Origin: Mycobacterium heckeshornense
GTDB taxonomy: Bacteria > Actinomycetota > Actinomycetes > Mycobacteriales > Mycobacteriaceae
Direction of reading: 5' to 3'
Assembly (NCBI RefSeq): GCF_016592155.1
Contig: NZ_AP024237.1
Span: 1,984,001-2,048,000, forward strand
DNA length: 64,000 nucleotides
Made by a program: the position numbers and the translations under genes. The notes beneath the pieces were generated by a model. That model was not told the DNA's origin. It did not search any database and saw nothing but the letters and a program-made list of their open reading frames with translations. Shown here in pieces: positions 15,974 to 22,201 of this stretch. The stretch's first letter is position 1. Each line of letters begins with the position of its first letter.

Positions 15974-18229
15974 GTGCTATCTCCCAACCATGTTCAAGCC
16001 CTCGCGTCCTCTGGCATCAGCGTTGAGTTCGCCGCCGGACGCGGGTACGAAACCGTCGCCGATGACGGCACAGGACGACGCCGGCTTGCCGACATCCGTA
16101 TCGCCAGACCCGGGCGGCGCCTCCCGGGTCTGCTGGTGCCGCTGCTGCGCGCCGACGGATCGACCTGGGGATACCAATACCGTCCAGACGAGCCGCGACT
16201 ACGAGACGGCAAACCCATCAAATACGAAACCCCGTGGCAGCAGCGCAATGGGCTTGATGTGCCGCCGGGTGTCGGCCCGCAGCTCGCCGATCCATCCGTG
16301 CCGCTGTGGGTCACGGAAGGCTGTAAGAAGGCTGATTGCGGCGCGATTCACGGACTATGCATCGTCGCCCTGACCGGGGTCTGGAATTGGCTGCACACCA
16401 ACGCCGCCGGCGGCAAGATGGCGCTCCCGGACTGGGGCGACATCGCCCTCAACGGCCGGCGGGTCATCATCGCCTTCGACGGCGACGTCGCGCGTAAACC
16501 CAGCGTGCAGTCCGCGATGCGCGGCCTCGCGGGCTACCTCGGCTACAAAGGCGCCCGCCCCGAGTACCTGTGGCTGCCGCCCGACACCGACACGAAAACC
16601 GGGCTCGATGACTACTTGATGGGCGGTCACACCGTTGACGACCTGTGGCGGCTGGTCAAACCCACCGCCCCCCCAACCACATCCAAGCCTGCCGCCGAGT
16701 CCCAACCATCGAGCCAACCGAAACAACAGCCGGTGCAGCCCATTTCGCTTAACGACGCGCACGCCGCATTCCGTAAGTGGCTCGGCCACACCTACGACAC
16801 CGACGCGATCGACGCCGCCCTCGCATGTGCGGCTGTCGAACGATTCAACGACGGCAGCGACCCGATCTGGCTGCTAATCGTCTCCGGCCCGGGTGCCGCG
16901 AAAACAGAGACAGCGCAAAGCCTCGACGGCGTAGGCGCCACCGTCGCCAGCGTCATATCATCCGAGGCCGCGTTGTTGTCTGCGACACCCAACCGGGAAC
17001 GCGCCGCCGACGCCACCGGCGGCCTGCTACGCAAACTCGGCGACCGCGGGGTGCTCGTCATCAAAGACGTGACCTCCATTCTCTCTATGGACCGCAACGT
17101 TCGCGGCCGGGTGTTGGCCGCCCTGCGTGAGGTTTACGACGGGCGATGGAGCCGCGAGGTCGGAACCGACGGCGGGCGCAGCATCGAATGGCGCGGCCGA
17201 ATCGCCGTCGTAGGCGCGGTGACAACGGCATGGGACGCCGCGCACACGGTCGTCGCCACGATGGGTGACCGCTTCCTCCTCGTACGACTGGACTCCGGCA
17301 CCAAACGCCCCGACGCCAGCCAGCGGGCGATCCGCAACACCGGCGACGAGCAGACGATGCGCGCCGAGCTTGCCGGCGCCGTGGCCGGTGTCATCGCGGG
17401 CATGAACCCACAACCGATAACCCTCACCGACGGCGAAATCGACGCCCTGGTGCGCGCCGCCGACCTCGTGACCCTCGCCCGCACCGGCGTGGAGTACGAC
17501 TACCGCGGCGATGTCATCGACGCACACGCGCCCGAAATGCCGACCCGGTTCGCCAAGCAACTCGCCCAGATTGTTCGCGGGGGGGCCGCCATCGGCATGA
17601 CACGCGCCGCCGCGCTGCGCCTGGCGCTCCGCGTAGCGCGAGACAGCATGCCGCCACTGCGCTTGGCAATCATCGACTACCTCGCCAAACACCCGCACAG
17701 CTCCACAAGCGAGGTCCGCAAAGGCATCGACAAACCCCGAAACACGGTGGATCGGCAACTTCAAGCGCTGCACATGCTCGGCGTTCTCGACTGCGACGAA
17801 ATGGAGTACGGCGAGAACGGCCGTAGTCGGTGGTTCTACAGCCTCAAGGCTGGCATCGACCCATCCGCCATCGACCCCGAAAGTTTCCCAGATTTGTTAC
17901 TACATATCCCCAACCCCTATGAAAGGGGTGAGAGTGATACACCCAGCGGTGGTAGTAACAAATCTGGGAAACTTTCGGGGTCACTCGCTGCGATCAGTGA
18001 AGCCTTGGAACTCGCTGGCGTGTTCGACGAGCATGCCCCCGCCCCAACGCCTGAGCTTGTCAGGGCCTGGGCCGAGCAGGCCGAACGCCACCAGCTCACC
18101 CGCGACGACATCCTCGACGCGGTGCAGAGCTACTACGACACCGAGCCGGCCGCGCCGCTAACCGTCGGCGAACTCATCCGCTGCGCCCTGGCAGCCCAAG
18201 CAGCTTCCCGCGACCGGAAGGCCAGCTAG
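15974..18229 (+). CDS. Primase-helicase-like replication protein (DUF3854-type N-terminus)
   Basis: This 751-residue protein looks like the replication initiator of the island. The N-terminal 230 residues resemble a Toprim-type primase module: LWVTEGCKKAD (Glu115) and VIIAFDGDVARKP (Asp169, Asp171). A Pro/Ser/Gln-rich linker (about 230-256) leads to an ATPase with Walker A GPGAAKTE (305-312) and a Walker B-like LVIKDVTS (361-368). Near residues 555-600 is a winged-helix-like region (LAIIDYLAKHPHSSTSEVRKGI, NTVDRQLQALHMLGVL). The start is GTG. The gene contains a 31-bp inverted repeat (17873-17982) in the C-terminal part. Similar proteins are found in mycobacterial prophages. Exact family assignment needs a profile search. 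Confidence 0.8.
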   Translation: MLSPNHVQALASSGISVEFAAGRGYETVADDGTGRRRLADIRIARPGRRLPGLLVPLLRADGSTWGYQYRPDEPRLRDGKPIKYETPWQQRNGLDVPPGVGPQLADPSVPLWVTEGCKKADCGAIHGLCIVALTGVWNWLHTNAAGGKMALPDWGDIALNGRRVIIAFDGDVARKPSVQSAMRGLAGYLGYKGARPEYLWLPPDTDTKTGLDDYLMGGHTVDDLWRLVKPTAPPTTSKPAAESQPSSQPKQQPVQPISLNDAHAAFRKWLGHTYDTDAIDAALACAAVERFNDGSDPIWLLIVSGPGAAKTETAQSLDGVGATVASVISSEAALLSATPNRERAADATGGLLRKLGDRGVLVIKDVTSILSMDRNVRGRVLAALREVYDGRWSREVGTDGGRSIEWRGRIAVVGAVTTAWDAAHTVVATMGDRFLLVRLDSGTKRPDASQRAIRNTGDEQTMRAELAGAVAGVIAGMNPQPITLTDGEIDALVRAADLVTLARTGVEYDYRGDVIDAHAPEMPTRFAKQLAQIVRGGAAIGMTRAAALRLALRVARDSMPPLRLAIIDYLAKHPHSSTSEVRKGIDKPRNTVDRQLQALHMLGVLDCDEMEYGENGRSRWFYSLKAGIDPSAIDPESFPDLLLHIPNPYERGESDTPSGGSNKSGKLSGSLAAISEALELAGVFDEHAPAPTPELVRAWAEQAERHQLTRDDILDAVQSYYDTEPAAPLTVGELIRCALAAQAASRDRKAS
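17873..17982. repeat. 31-bp perfect inverted repeat inside the replication gene
   Basis: The arms 17873-17903 and 17952-17982 are perfect reverse complements over 31 bp, separated by 48 bp. The left arm begins GACCCCGAAAGTTTCCCAGA. The spacer holds a smaller hairpin (ACCCC-N7-GGGGT). The open reading frame runs through both arms, encoding ESFPDLLL and NKSGKLSGS. The AT-rich middle of the arms and the location within a replication gene fit an internal origin, but a self-targeting RNA structure is equally possible. Confidence 0.95.
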
Positions 18230-18231
18230 AA

Positions 18232-18648
18232 GTGGCGGTCGTCGTCCTATACGAACACCGAGCCGGCGGCTACCGGCTTCGATTCCGGTACGACCCGGCC
18301 GTGGTCGCGACGATCAAGGCTGTGGTTCCGGGGTACGCCCGCGCATGGAACCGCGAATCCCGGTACTGGAAGGTTGAGCACGATTGGTGGGCCGTCCTGC
18401 GCGCCAGCCTGCTCACTCTCGGCTGCGAACTCGTCGACGTCAACGCCGGCTGCTACACGGAATCAACCACCGACACCGACGGGTGGGCTGAACGGCTATT
18501 TCGCGCCGTGGGGCCGCAGCGCACACCCGCGGTTCACCGGGCATTGACCAAAATTCTGCACCCCGACAACGGGCGCACCGGCAGCGCGGAGCTGCAACGC
18601 CAGCTCAATGACGCTCGGTCACTCATCGAAGGAGGACGTCACTCATGA
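18232..18648 (+). CDS. HARP-like plus J-domain-like island protein
   Basis: The N-terminal 65 residues resemble the HARP fold of annealing helicases: YRLRFRYDPAVVATIKAVVPGYARAWNRESRYWKVEHDWWAVL. The C-terminal 40 residues resemble a degenerate J domain: AVHRALTKILHPDNGRTGSAELQRQLNDARSLIEG, with HPDN in place of HPD. The GTG start lies 2 bp after the replication gene, so it is likely co-translated and may help remodel the replication complex. I do not know a characterised protein with this architecture. The assignment rests on pattern recognition only. Confidence 0.6.
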   Translation: MAVVVLYEHRAGGYRLRFRYDPAVVATIKAVVPGYARAWNRESRYWKVEHDWWAVLRASLLTLGCELVDVNAGCYTESTTDTDGWAERLFRAVGPQRTPAVHRALTKILHPDNGRTGSAELQRQLNDARSLIEGGRHS

Positions 18649-18809
18649 CCGCCCAACGATCTCGTCCGAGGCTCACCCCGGCGACCGCCCGGCTCGACCC
18701 GCCCCGCCGCCAACCGCGCGCCCGGCGTATCCGCCAACATCGCCAGGCCGAGAGCTGGCGGCGCGCCAGCAAGACGCCACGGGAGGACTCGCGCCGTGAG
18801 ACTCGATGA
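18645..18809 (+). CDS. Small very basic protein (54 residues)
   Basis: The ATG overlaps the preceding stop (ATGA) and follows GAAGGAGGACGTC, a strong ribosome-binding site. The product, beginning MTAQRSRPRLTPATARLDPP, has more than 15 arginines and no hydrophobic core, so it may be a nucleic-acid-binding or unstructured protein. It overlaps the WhiB-like gene by 14 bp. No family recognised. The coupling on both sides is the main support. Confidence 0.6.
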   Translation: MTAQRSRPRLTPATARLDPPRRQPRARRIRQHRQAESWRRASKTPREDSRRETR

Positions 18810-19056
18810 CCTGCTCGCGCCGCTGCGCGGCGTCCCGCTCCTGCCGGGCGCTAGCTGCGTCGGCCGGCACGAACTGTTCGACCAGACCGACCCCGTGGCC
18901 GTCGAGTACGCGATCCACACCTGCCGCAGTTGCCCGGCCCTCGCAGCTTGCCGGTCGTGGTTCGACGCCTTGCCGGCCGGTGAGCGGCCGGTAGGCGTCG
19001 TCGCCGGCACCGTCAACCCCTACCCACGCGTCCCGTCGAGGAAACGCCGCCGATGA
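18796..19056 (+). CDS. Phage-type WhiB-like iron-sulfur transcription factor
   Basis: This 86-residue protein carries the four-cysteine signature of Wbl proteins: Cys21, Cys43, Cys46 and Cys52 (C-x21-C-x2-C-x5-C), followed by a GVVAGT turn and a basic C-terminal tail (VPSRKRRR). Wbl proteins bind a 4Fe-4S cluster and act on the SigA region-4 partner, and mycobacteriophage versions can interfere with host WhiB2. The start is GTG. It may switch the island or host transcription during induction. GGGAGG lies 9 bp before the start. Confidence 0.85.
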   Translation: MRLDDLLAPLRGVPLLPGASCVGRHELFDQTDPVAVEYAIHTCRSCPALAACRSWFDALPAGERPVGVVAGTVNPYPRVPSRKRRR

Positions 19057-19370
19057 GCGACCATCACCGCCGCCGCACCCGCCGACGCGAACCCGACACC
19101 GACACCGCCACCGCCGCGCCGGCCTACGAACTGATGCAGGCCTACCGGCAGCTCGATCTCGAGATCACACTAAGCGACGCGATATCAACACTCGACCACC
19201 CCGCAAAAAAAATTCGAGGGGAGGTGGGTGCCCGCGACCCACCGCCGGTCACGGTTTTCTCTCCCCGACCCGTTAATTCCACATTTTTGGAGGGCGAAGT
19301 TGGCTACGCGACGTTCGAAACCTGTTGTGCCGCAACGTTATTCGGTTCTTTCGGCAACGGAAAAAGGTGA
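19053..19370 (+). CDS. Small ORF coupled to the WhiB-like gene, uncertain
   Basis: The ATG overlaps the WhiB-like stop (ATGA). The first 52 residues (MSDHHRRRTRRREPDTDTAT, then YELMQAYRQLDLEITLSDAI) look plausible as an arginine-rich leader with a helix. After a run of eight A residues (19205-19212) the frame crosses the structured region before the small-terminase-like gene and overlaps it by 71 bp, with low-quality protein sequence. A short true gene, a frameshift at the A-run, or no gene are all possible. Confidence 0.35.
   Translation: MSDHHRRRTRRREPDTDTATAAPAYELMQAYRQLDLEITLSDAISTLDHPAKKIRGEVGARDPPPVTVFSPRPVNSTFLEGEVGYATFETCCAATLFGSFGNGKR
19205..19290 (+). promoter_or_regulatory. Possible packaging (cos-like) region before the terminase-like gene
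   Basis: After an A8 run there is a G-rich block, a perfect 7-bp inverted repeat (GGTGGGT 19223-19229, ACCCACC 19237-19243), and a pyrimidine block TTTTCTCTCCCC. It ends at the ribosome-binding site of the small-terminase-like gene. I recall very similar blocks just ahead of terminase genes in actinobacteriophages and in phiRv-type prophages. If correct, it would let a helper phage package the island. The call is an inference from position and recollection. Confidence 0.4.
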
Positions 19371-19620
19371 TCACAAAGCCGCGCTGATTGCGCTGCGCCG
19401 GAGGATCAGCTGGCAACTCTCCCAAACCCGGGACGCGCGCGCTGTTGCCGCACTGGTCAAGACGTTGCTGGAGGTCTTGGAGCGGTTGCGCCAGATCGAG
19501 GGCGGGTCGGCCGCGTCGGCTCCCTCGGTGCTGGCCGAGGTTCGCCGGAGGCGTCTGGAGCGGCAGCGGCGGGCCAGTGTGCGGCCGGTTGAGGGTGGGC
19601 CGTCTGACCCGGTGAGCTGA
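19300..19620 (+). CDS. Small-terminase-subunit-like protein
   Basis: A TTG start preceded by TTTTTGGAGGGCGAAG (GGAGG 6 bp upstream) gives 106 residues, beginning MATRRSKPVVPQRYSVLSAT. The pattern GDHKAALIALRRRISWQLSQ, then ARAVAALVKTLLEVLERLRQIE, and a basic tail with VLAEVRRRRLERQRR resembles small proteins annotated as terminase small subunits in HK97-like actinobacteriophages. No large subunit follows, which in phage satellites is the rule because the helper supplies it. A terminator follows the gene. A profile search would be decisive. Confidence 0.5.
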   Translation: MATRRSKPVVPQRYSVLSATEKGDHKAALIALRRRISWQLSQTRDARAVAALVKTLLEVLERLRQIEGGSAASAPSVLAEVRRRRLERQRRASVRPVEGGPSDPVS

Positions 19621-19626
19621 GCCGGG

Positions 19627-19647
19627 CTGTCCGCTGCGGACAGTTTT
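19627..19647 (+). terminator. Intrinsic terminator after the terminase-like gene
   Basis: A 7-bp stem (CTGTCCG at 19627-19633, CGGACAG at 19637-19643) with a 3-nt loop is followed by TTTT. It is the clearest rho-independent terminator in the island and separates the replication/packaging transcript from the next gene set. Confidence 0.75.
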
Positions 19648-19687
19648 CGCCACGCCGGCGATTGTGGAAACGCCTGTTCGCAGATGT

Positions 19688-19734
19688 TGCTATGCTTAGG
19701 CTGGCTGTCCGCGACCGGCCCGTCCCGGACAGCC
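19688..19734 (+). promoter_or_regulatory. Extended -10 promoter with an inverted repeat at its start site
   Basis: TGCTATGCT (19688-19696) fits an extended -10 box. No good -35 is seen. A 9-bp inverted repeat (GGCTGTCCG 19703-19711, CGGACAGCC 19726-19734) begins where transcription would start. The same CTGTCCG motif forms the terminator stem 70 bp upstream. The repeat may be an operator, or a hairpin at the 5' end of the message. Confidence 0.5.
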
Positions 19735-19756
19735 TCGACTTGAAGGGGAGGCCAGG

Positions 19757-20074
19757 ATGCCGACGTACGTTTCCAGCGCTCGCGGGTTCCAACCGCCGCC
19801 GGAGCGTCAAGGCCCCGTCGATGGTGTGAAGCGCGATCTTGCTGGTTTGCCGGTGGGTGAGCTGTCGCAGCCGGTGAGGATCACCCGTGGCCGCCCGCCC
19901 GAGAAATGGACTGACGCTGAGGTTCGCGACGCGCTTCAGTGGCAGCTCGGGCCACGCTTCCGTGCGGGTTTGCGGCCGCCGCCGGGCTCCGAGGGCGTCT
20001 ACTTGCCATCGCCGGGTGACCATTACTTCGTCGATCCGCGAACCGGCGAATGGACGCCGAAACAGCCGTGGTGA
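19757..20074 (+). CDS. Island protein of unknown function (105 residues)
   Basis: The ATG follows AAGGGGAGG, a good ribosome-binding site. The protein is proline-rich (MPTYVSSARGFQPPPERQGP) with a central RITRGRPPEKWTDAEVRDALQW segment and a C-terminal VDPRTGEWTPKQPW. No motif identifies a function. It starts the second rightward gene set of the island, behind a terminator and promoter. Other genes at this place in phage satellites often redirect capsid size or packaging of a helper, but nothing in the sequence proves that here. Confidence 0.65.
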   Translation: MPTYVSSARGFQPPPERQGPVDGVKRDLAGLPVGELSQPVRITRGRPPEKWTDAEVRDALQWQLGPRFRAGLRPPPGSEGVYLPSPGDHYFVDPRTGEWTPKQPW

Positions 20075-20088
20075 TTGGAGATTAACGC

Positions 20089-20478
20089 ATGGCGACTCTT
20101 TACTCGTTTGTTTCCGCGGCTTCGTTGCTTAGGGTGCCGGACAAAAACGGCAAGCTGCATGAAGTTCGCGGGGTCGGCACACCGTTGCCGCGATGGTTTC
20201 CGGCCAACGAAGCGCACCTTCGGTTGATGTTGCAGAACGGTTTGATTGCGGCGGTGGACGCTGATGGGCGACCCGACCACGACAGGATCGTCGAATGCCT
20301 GTCCGCGTTGTCCGCGGTTGGTGTGCCGGTGGGGTGTGGTCGTCCGCGTGCCCGTGACCTGCTGGCCCGCCACGACCTGCACTACTCCAACGACACTCTC
20401 TCCAAGGCGTTGCGGCTGTACGGGTCGGATTGGAAGCTGGGCGAGCCCTACCCGTGGTCACCGGAGGCCGCGAAATGA
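20089..20478 (+). CDS. Island protein of unknown function (129 residues)
   Basis: This protein starts MATLYSFVSAASLLRVPDKN and has a C-terminal helical part, CGRPRARDLLARHDLHYSND, that resembles a short DNA- or protein-binding fold. It begins 14 bp after its neighbour and overlaps the next start by 4 bp (ATGA). The RHDLHYSNDTLSKALRLYG segment looks like a helix-turn-helix without a clear family. No function can be assigned. Confidence 0.65.
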   Translation: MATLYSFVSAASLLRVPDKNGKLHEVRGVGTPLPRWFPANEAHLRLMLQNGLIAAVDADGRPDHDRIVECLSALSAVGVPVGCGRPRARDLLARHDLHYSNDTLSKALRLYGSDWKLGEPYPWSPEAAK

Positions 20479-20756
20479 TCGCCGAGACAGTACAAGTGAG
20501 AGCGACACCCACGCACATCCTGACCGCGCACTGGTTGGCGACCGGGATTCTGGTCGAAAACACCGGCGGCACAGACTTGTTCGTCGATGTAGATGAGGAA
20601 GCGCTGGAGGCATCTGATGTGTCGGGTATTCGGTTGCGGCCCGGTGAGAAGTTGACACTCCCGCGCCACCGGGACGACCGCTCGCTGAGTGTGTTCGCGG
20701 TCTCCCCGGATGGTCCGGGTGAGGTCACGGCGTATCATCCGGGGTTTCCTGAGTGA
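20475..20756 (+). CDS. Small beta-rich island protein A (93 residues)
   Basis: The ATG overlaps the upstream stop (ATGA), and the next start overlaps its own stop (GTGA). The predicted chain alternates short beta strands: HILTAHWLATGILVENTGG, then IRLRPGEKLTLPRHRD and LSVFAVSPDGPGEVTAYHPG. It shares the L(R/K)PG(E/Q)-x-(V/L)TLP motif, the N-terminal strand pattern and overall length with the next protein, so the two look like a diverged tandem pair. Small beta-sandwich decoration or accessory proteins of capsids are one possibility. Confidence 0.65.
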   Translation: MIAETVQVRATPTHILTAHWLATGILVENTGGTDLFVDVDEEALEASDVSGIRLRPGEKLTLPRHRDDRSLSVFAVSPDGPGEVTAYHPGFPE

Positions 20757-21073
20757 GCGTGTCGAACCAGCCTGCGGTGGTGGCGGTGGGCACGACAACC
20801 ACCCCGATTCCGCTGCCACCCGTGGCCGGGGTGTGGGTGCTCAACAGTTCGGGCGGCCTCGGCGACAGCGGCACCGCGCCGGATGTGGTTGTCAACCAAG
20901 GCGACCCGGCGTCCCTGGACCCGCAGGTCGGGTGCCGGTTGAAACCGGGCCAGTTCGTGACACTTCCCCTGCTCGACACCTACGGGCATCCGCTGGCGCT
21001 GTCGGCGATAGCCACCGGGCCGGGCGGGCAGTTGAAGCTCGAACTCCTCGAGGACGGTGGTGGTTGGGCTTGA
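20753..21073 (+). CDS. Small beta-rich island protein B (106 residues)
   Basis: GTG start, coupled to protein A by GTGA. It contains GVWVLNSSGGLGDSG, CRLKPGQFVTLPLLDTYGHP and LSAIATGPGGQLKLELLED. The alignment with protein A around LKPGQFVTLP/LRPGEKLTLP, followed by a 'his-rich turn then hydrophobic strand' pattern, supports a common origin. It is the last gene before a 143-bp non-coding gap with a strong inverted repeat. Function unknown. Confidence 0.65.
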   Translation: MSVSNQPAVVAVGTTTTPIPLPPVAGVWVLNSSGGLGDSGTAPDVVVNQGDPASLDPQVGCRLKPGQFVTLPLLDTYGHPLALSAIATGPGGQLKLELLEDGGGWA

Positions 21074-21128
21074 TTGGCGTGCGCGGGTTCCGGGTTCTCC
21101 TTTCCCCGGTCGCTCACCCCGCGCAGAA

Positions 21129-21197
21129 GGGGTGCCGGTTCCCTGGCCTGTTGGGGTCGCGAGGTTCCCTTCGGGGCGGGCCGGGAACCGGCACCCC
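21129..21197. repeat. 15-bp inverted repeat in the gap after protein B
   Basis: The arms 21129-21143 and 21183-21197 (GGGGTGCCGGTTCCC and its complement) are perfect over 15 bp and extend for a few more bases with a bulge. The interior is GC-rich and can fold again. The gap 21074-21219 holds no gene that I can see. It may act as a terminator or as a structured RNA. Confidence 0.7.
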
Positions 21198-21219
21198 ACC
21201 CAAACCGTGAGTAGCCGTG

Positions 21220-21378
21220 ATGGATGAGCATCTGCTGCGGGCGTTGGCCGCCCATCACATCCTGGGCAGCCTGTCCGGTGAGCGCGGCAACCGCGACCCG
21301 TGGGCTGAGCTGCTGACCCAATGCCGGCAAGCAAGACACGACGACGGCGATAGCAACTACCTCGACTGGCGGTTCTGA
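21220..21378 (+). CDS. Small acidic/histidine-containing ORF (52 residues)
   Basis: ATG at 21220 (a GTG lies one codon earlier) gives 52 residues: MMDEHLLRALAAHHILGSLS, then RDPWAELLTQCRQARHDDGD and a C-terminal YLDWRF. The ribosome-binding site is weak (GTGAGTAG). The composition looks coding, but no relatives come to mind. Short proteins of this kind are common in mycobacteriophage genomes. Confidence 0.45.
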   Translation: MDEHLLRALAAHHILGSLSGERGNRDPWAELLTQCRQARHDDGDSNYLDWRF

Positions 21379-21387
21379 TCTGGTGGT

Positions 21388-21792
21388 GTGCGGCGGGCGC
21401 ACCCCACACGGGACGCCGGGCTGAGCCTCCGCGCCATCGCCGCAGCAACAGGAGCCGACAGAAACACCGTCATGTCCGATCTCAGGCGGCAGGTGTCTGA
21501 ATTTCAGACACCTGATCTTGAACCGGCCGACCGGGACGCCATCGCCGGACAGGTGCAGCGTGAGATATCAGGTGATCAATTTCGATCACCTGATCTTGAA
21601 CCGGCCGACCCGGTGTTCCAAATGGAACACCTGATCTTGAACCGGCCGATGAGGACAACGCCATCGCCGGAGAGGGGCTGGTTGTGCCAGTCTGTCGGCG
21701 AGCAGTTTGGAATCGTGTACGCCGTCGATGACGTGCTGCGGATGGTGACCGTTACACGCGTCGGTCACCGGAAGGAGGTTTACAAGCGGTGA
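21388..21792 (+). pseudogene. Chimeric ORF: helix-turn-helix fragment, palindromes, RelE C-terminus
   Basis: One open frame of 134 codons joins three unlike parts. Residues 12-35 (GLSLRAIAAATGADRNTVMSDLR) are a ParB-like helix-turn-helix. Residues 36-85 are encoded by three palindrome repeats. Residues 96-134 (GEQFGIVYAVDDVLRMVTVT, then RVGHRKEVYKR) match the last 40 residues of a RelE-type mRNA interferase. The catalytic core of RelE is missing, so no active toxin is expected. The third repeat is in a shifted frame relative to the first two. It ends on the start of the Phd antitoxin (GTGA), which suggests that the remnant still couples translation of the antitoxin. Confidence 0.55.
21490..21649 (+). 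repeat. Palindrome family A, three units with variable stems
   Basis: Three palindromes (21490-21514, 12-bp arms; 21568-21593, 10-bp arms; 21612-21631, 9-bp arms) all have GGTG...CACC ends but different interiors: TCTGAA, ATC and TTCCA. Each interior keeps its complement on the other side. Each is followed by the same 20 bp (ending TTGAACCGGCCGA at 21530, 21608 and 21649). The first and third also share GACRMCGCCATCGCCGGA-like sequence. Conserved flanks with covarying stems imply selection for pairing or repeated insertion of a palindromic element. Confidence 0.9.
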
Positions 21793-22031
21793 GCGAGTTG
21801 GTGGCTATCAGCAAGGCCCGCGCGAGGCTGTCCGAGCTGGTGCGGCGTTCACGCGACGAGGACATCGTGTTGATGAACCACGCCACACCGGCCGCGGTGA
21901 TCATTTCGGCTGACCGCTACGACGCGTTGCTCGACGAGATCGAAGACCTCAAGGATCGCCTCAGCATTCACGAGCGCACCGGCGTCACGATTCCCGCCGA
22001 GAAACTGATGGTCGAGCTTGGGCCGAACTGA
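21789..22031 (+). CDS. Phd/YefM-family antitoxin
   Basis: This 80-residue protein has the Phd/YefM fold: MSELVAISKARARLSELVRR, IVLMNHATPAAVIISADRYDAL and a C-terminal helix LLDEIEDLKDRLSIHERTG. Such antitoxins bind DNA with the N-terminus and a RelE/Doc toxin with the C-terminus. The normal partner would follow or precede it. Here only the C-terminal end of a RelE gene remains upstream (overlap GTGA), and nothing toxin-like follows. It is either an orphan or neutralises a toxin encoded elsewhere, such as on a competing element. Confidence 0.85.
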   Translation: MSELVAISKARARLSELVRRSRDEDIVLMNHATPAAVIISADRYDALLDEIEDLKDRLSIHERTGVTIPAEKLMVELGPN

Positions 22032-22201
22032 TGGCTATGGCCTTGAATCAACCACAACGTTGGCCGTTGTAGTTGCCGGTCGCGAAGCGGCGCAACGCCA
22101 GAGCAGTGGCAGATCAGCGCCGCCGCAAGATGGCGCGAGCGGCAGCGGAGGAGCAACGTCGTCGCGCAGCCTTGCGCAACACGGAAAACAAGCTCAGTCA
22201 G

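Noticed and set aside
19228..19299. ATG start at 19228 for the terminase-like gene
   Set aside because: There is no ribosome-binding site before it, and the 24 extra residues cover the structured G-rich region; TTG 19300 has GGAGG.
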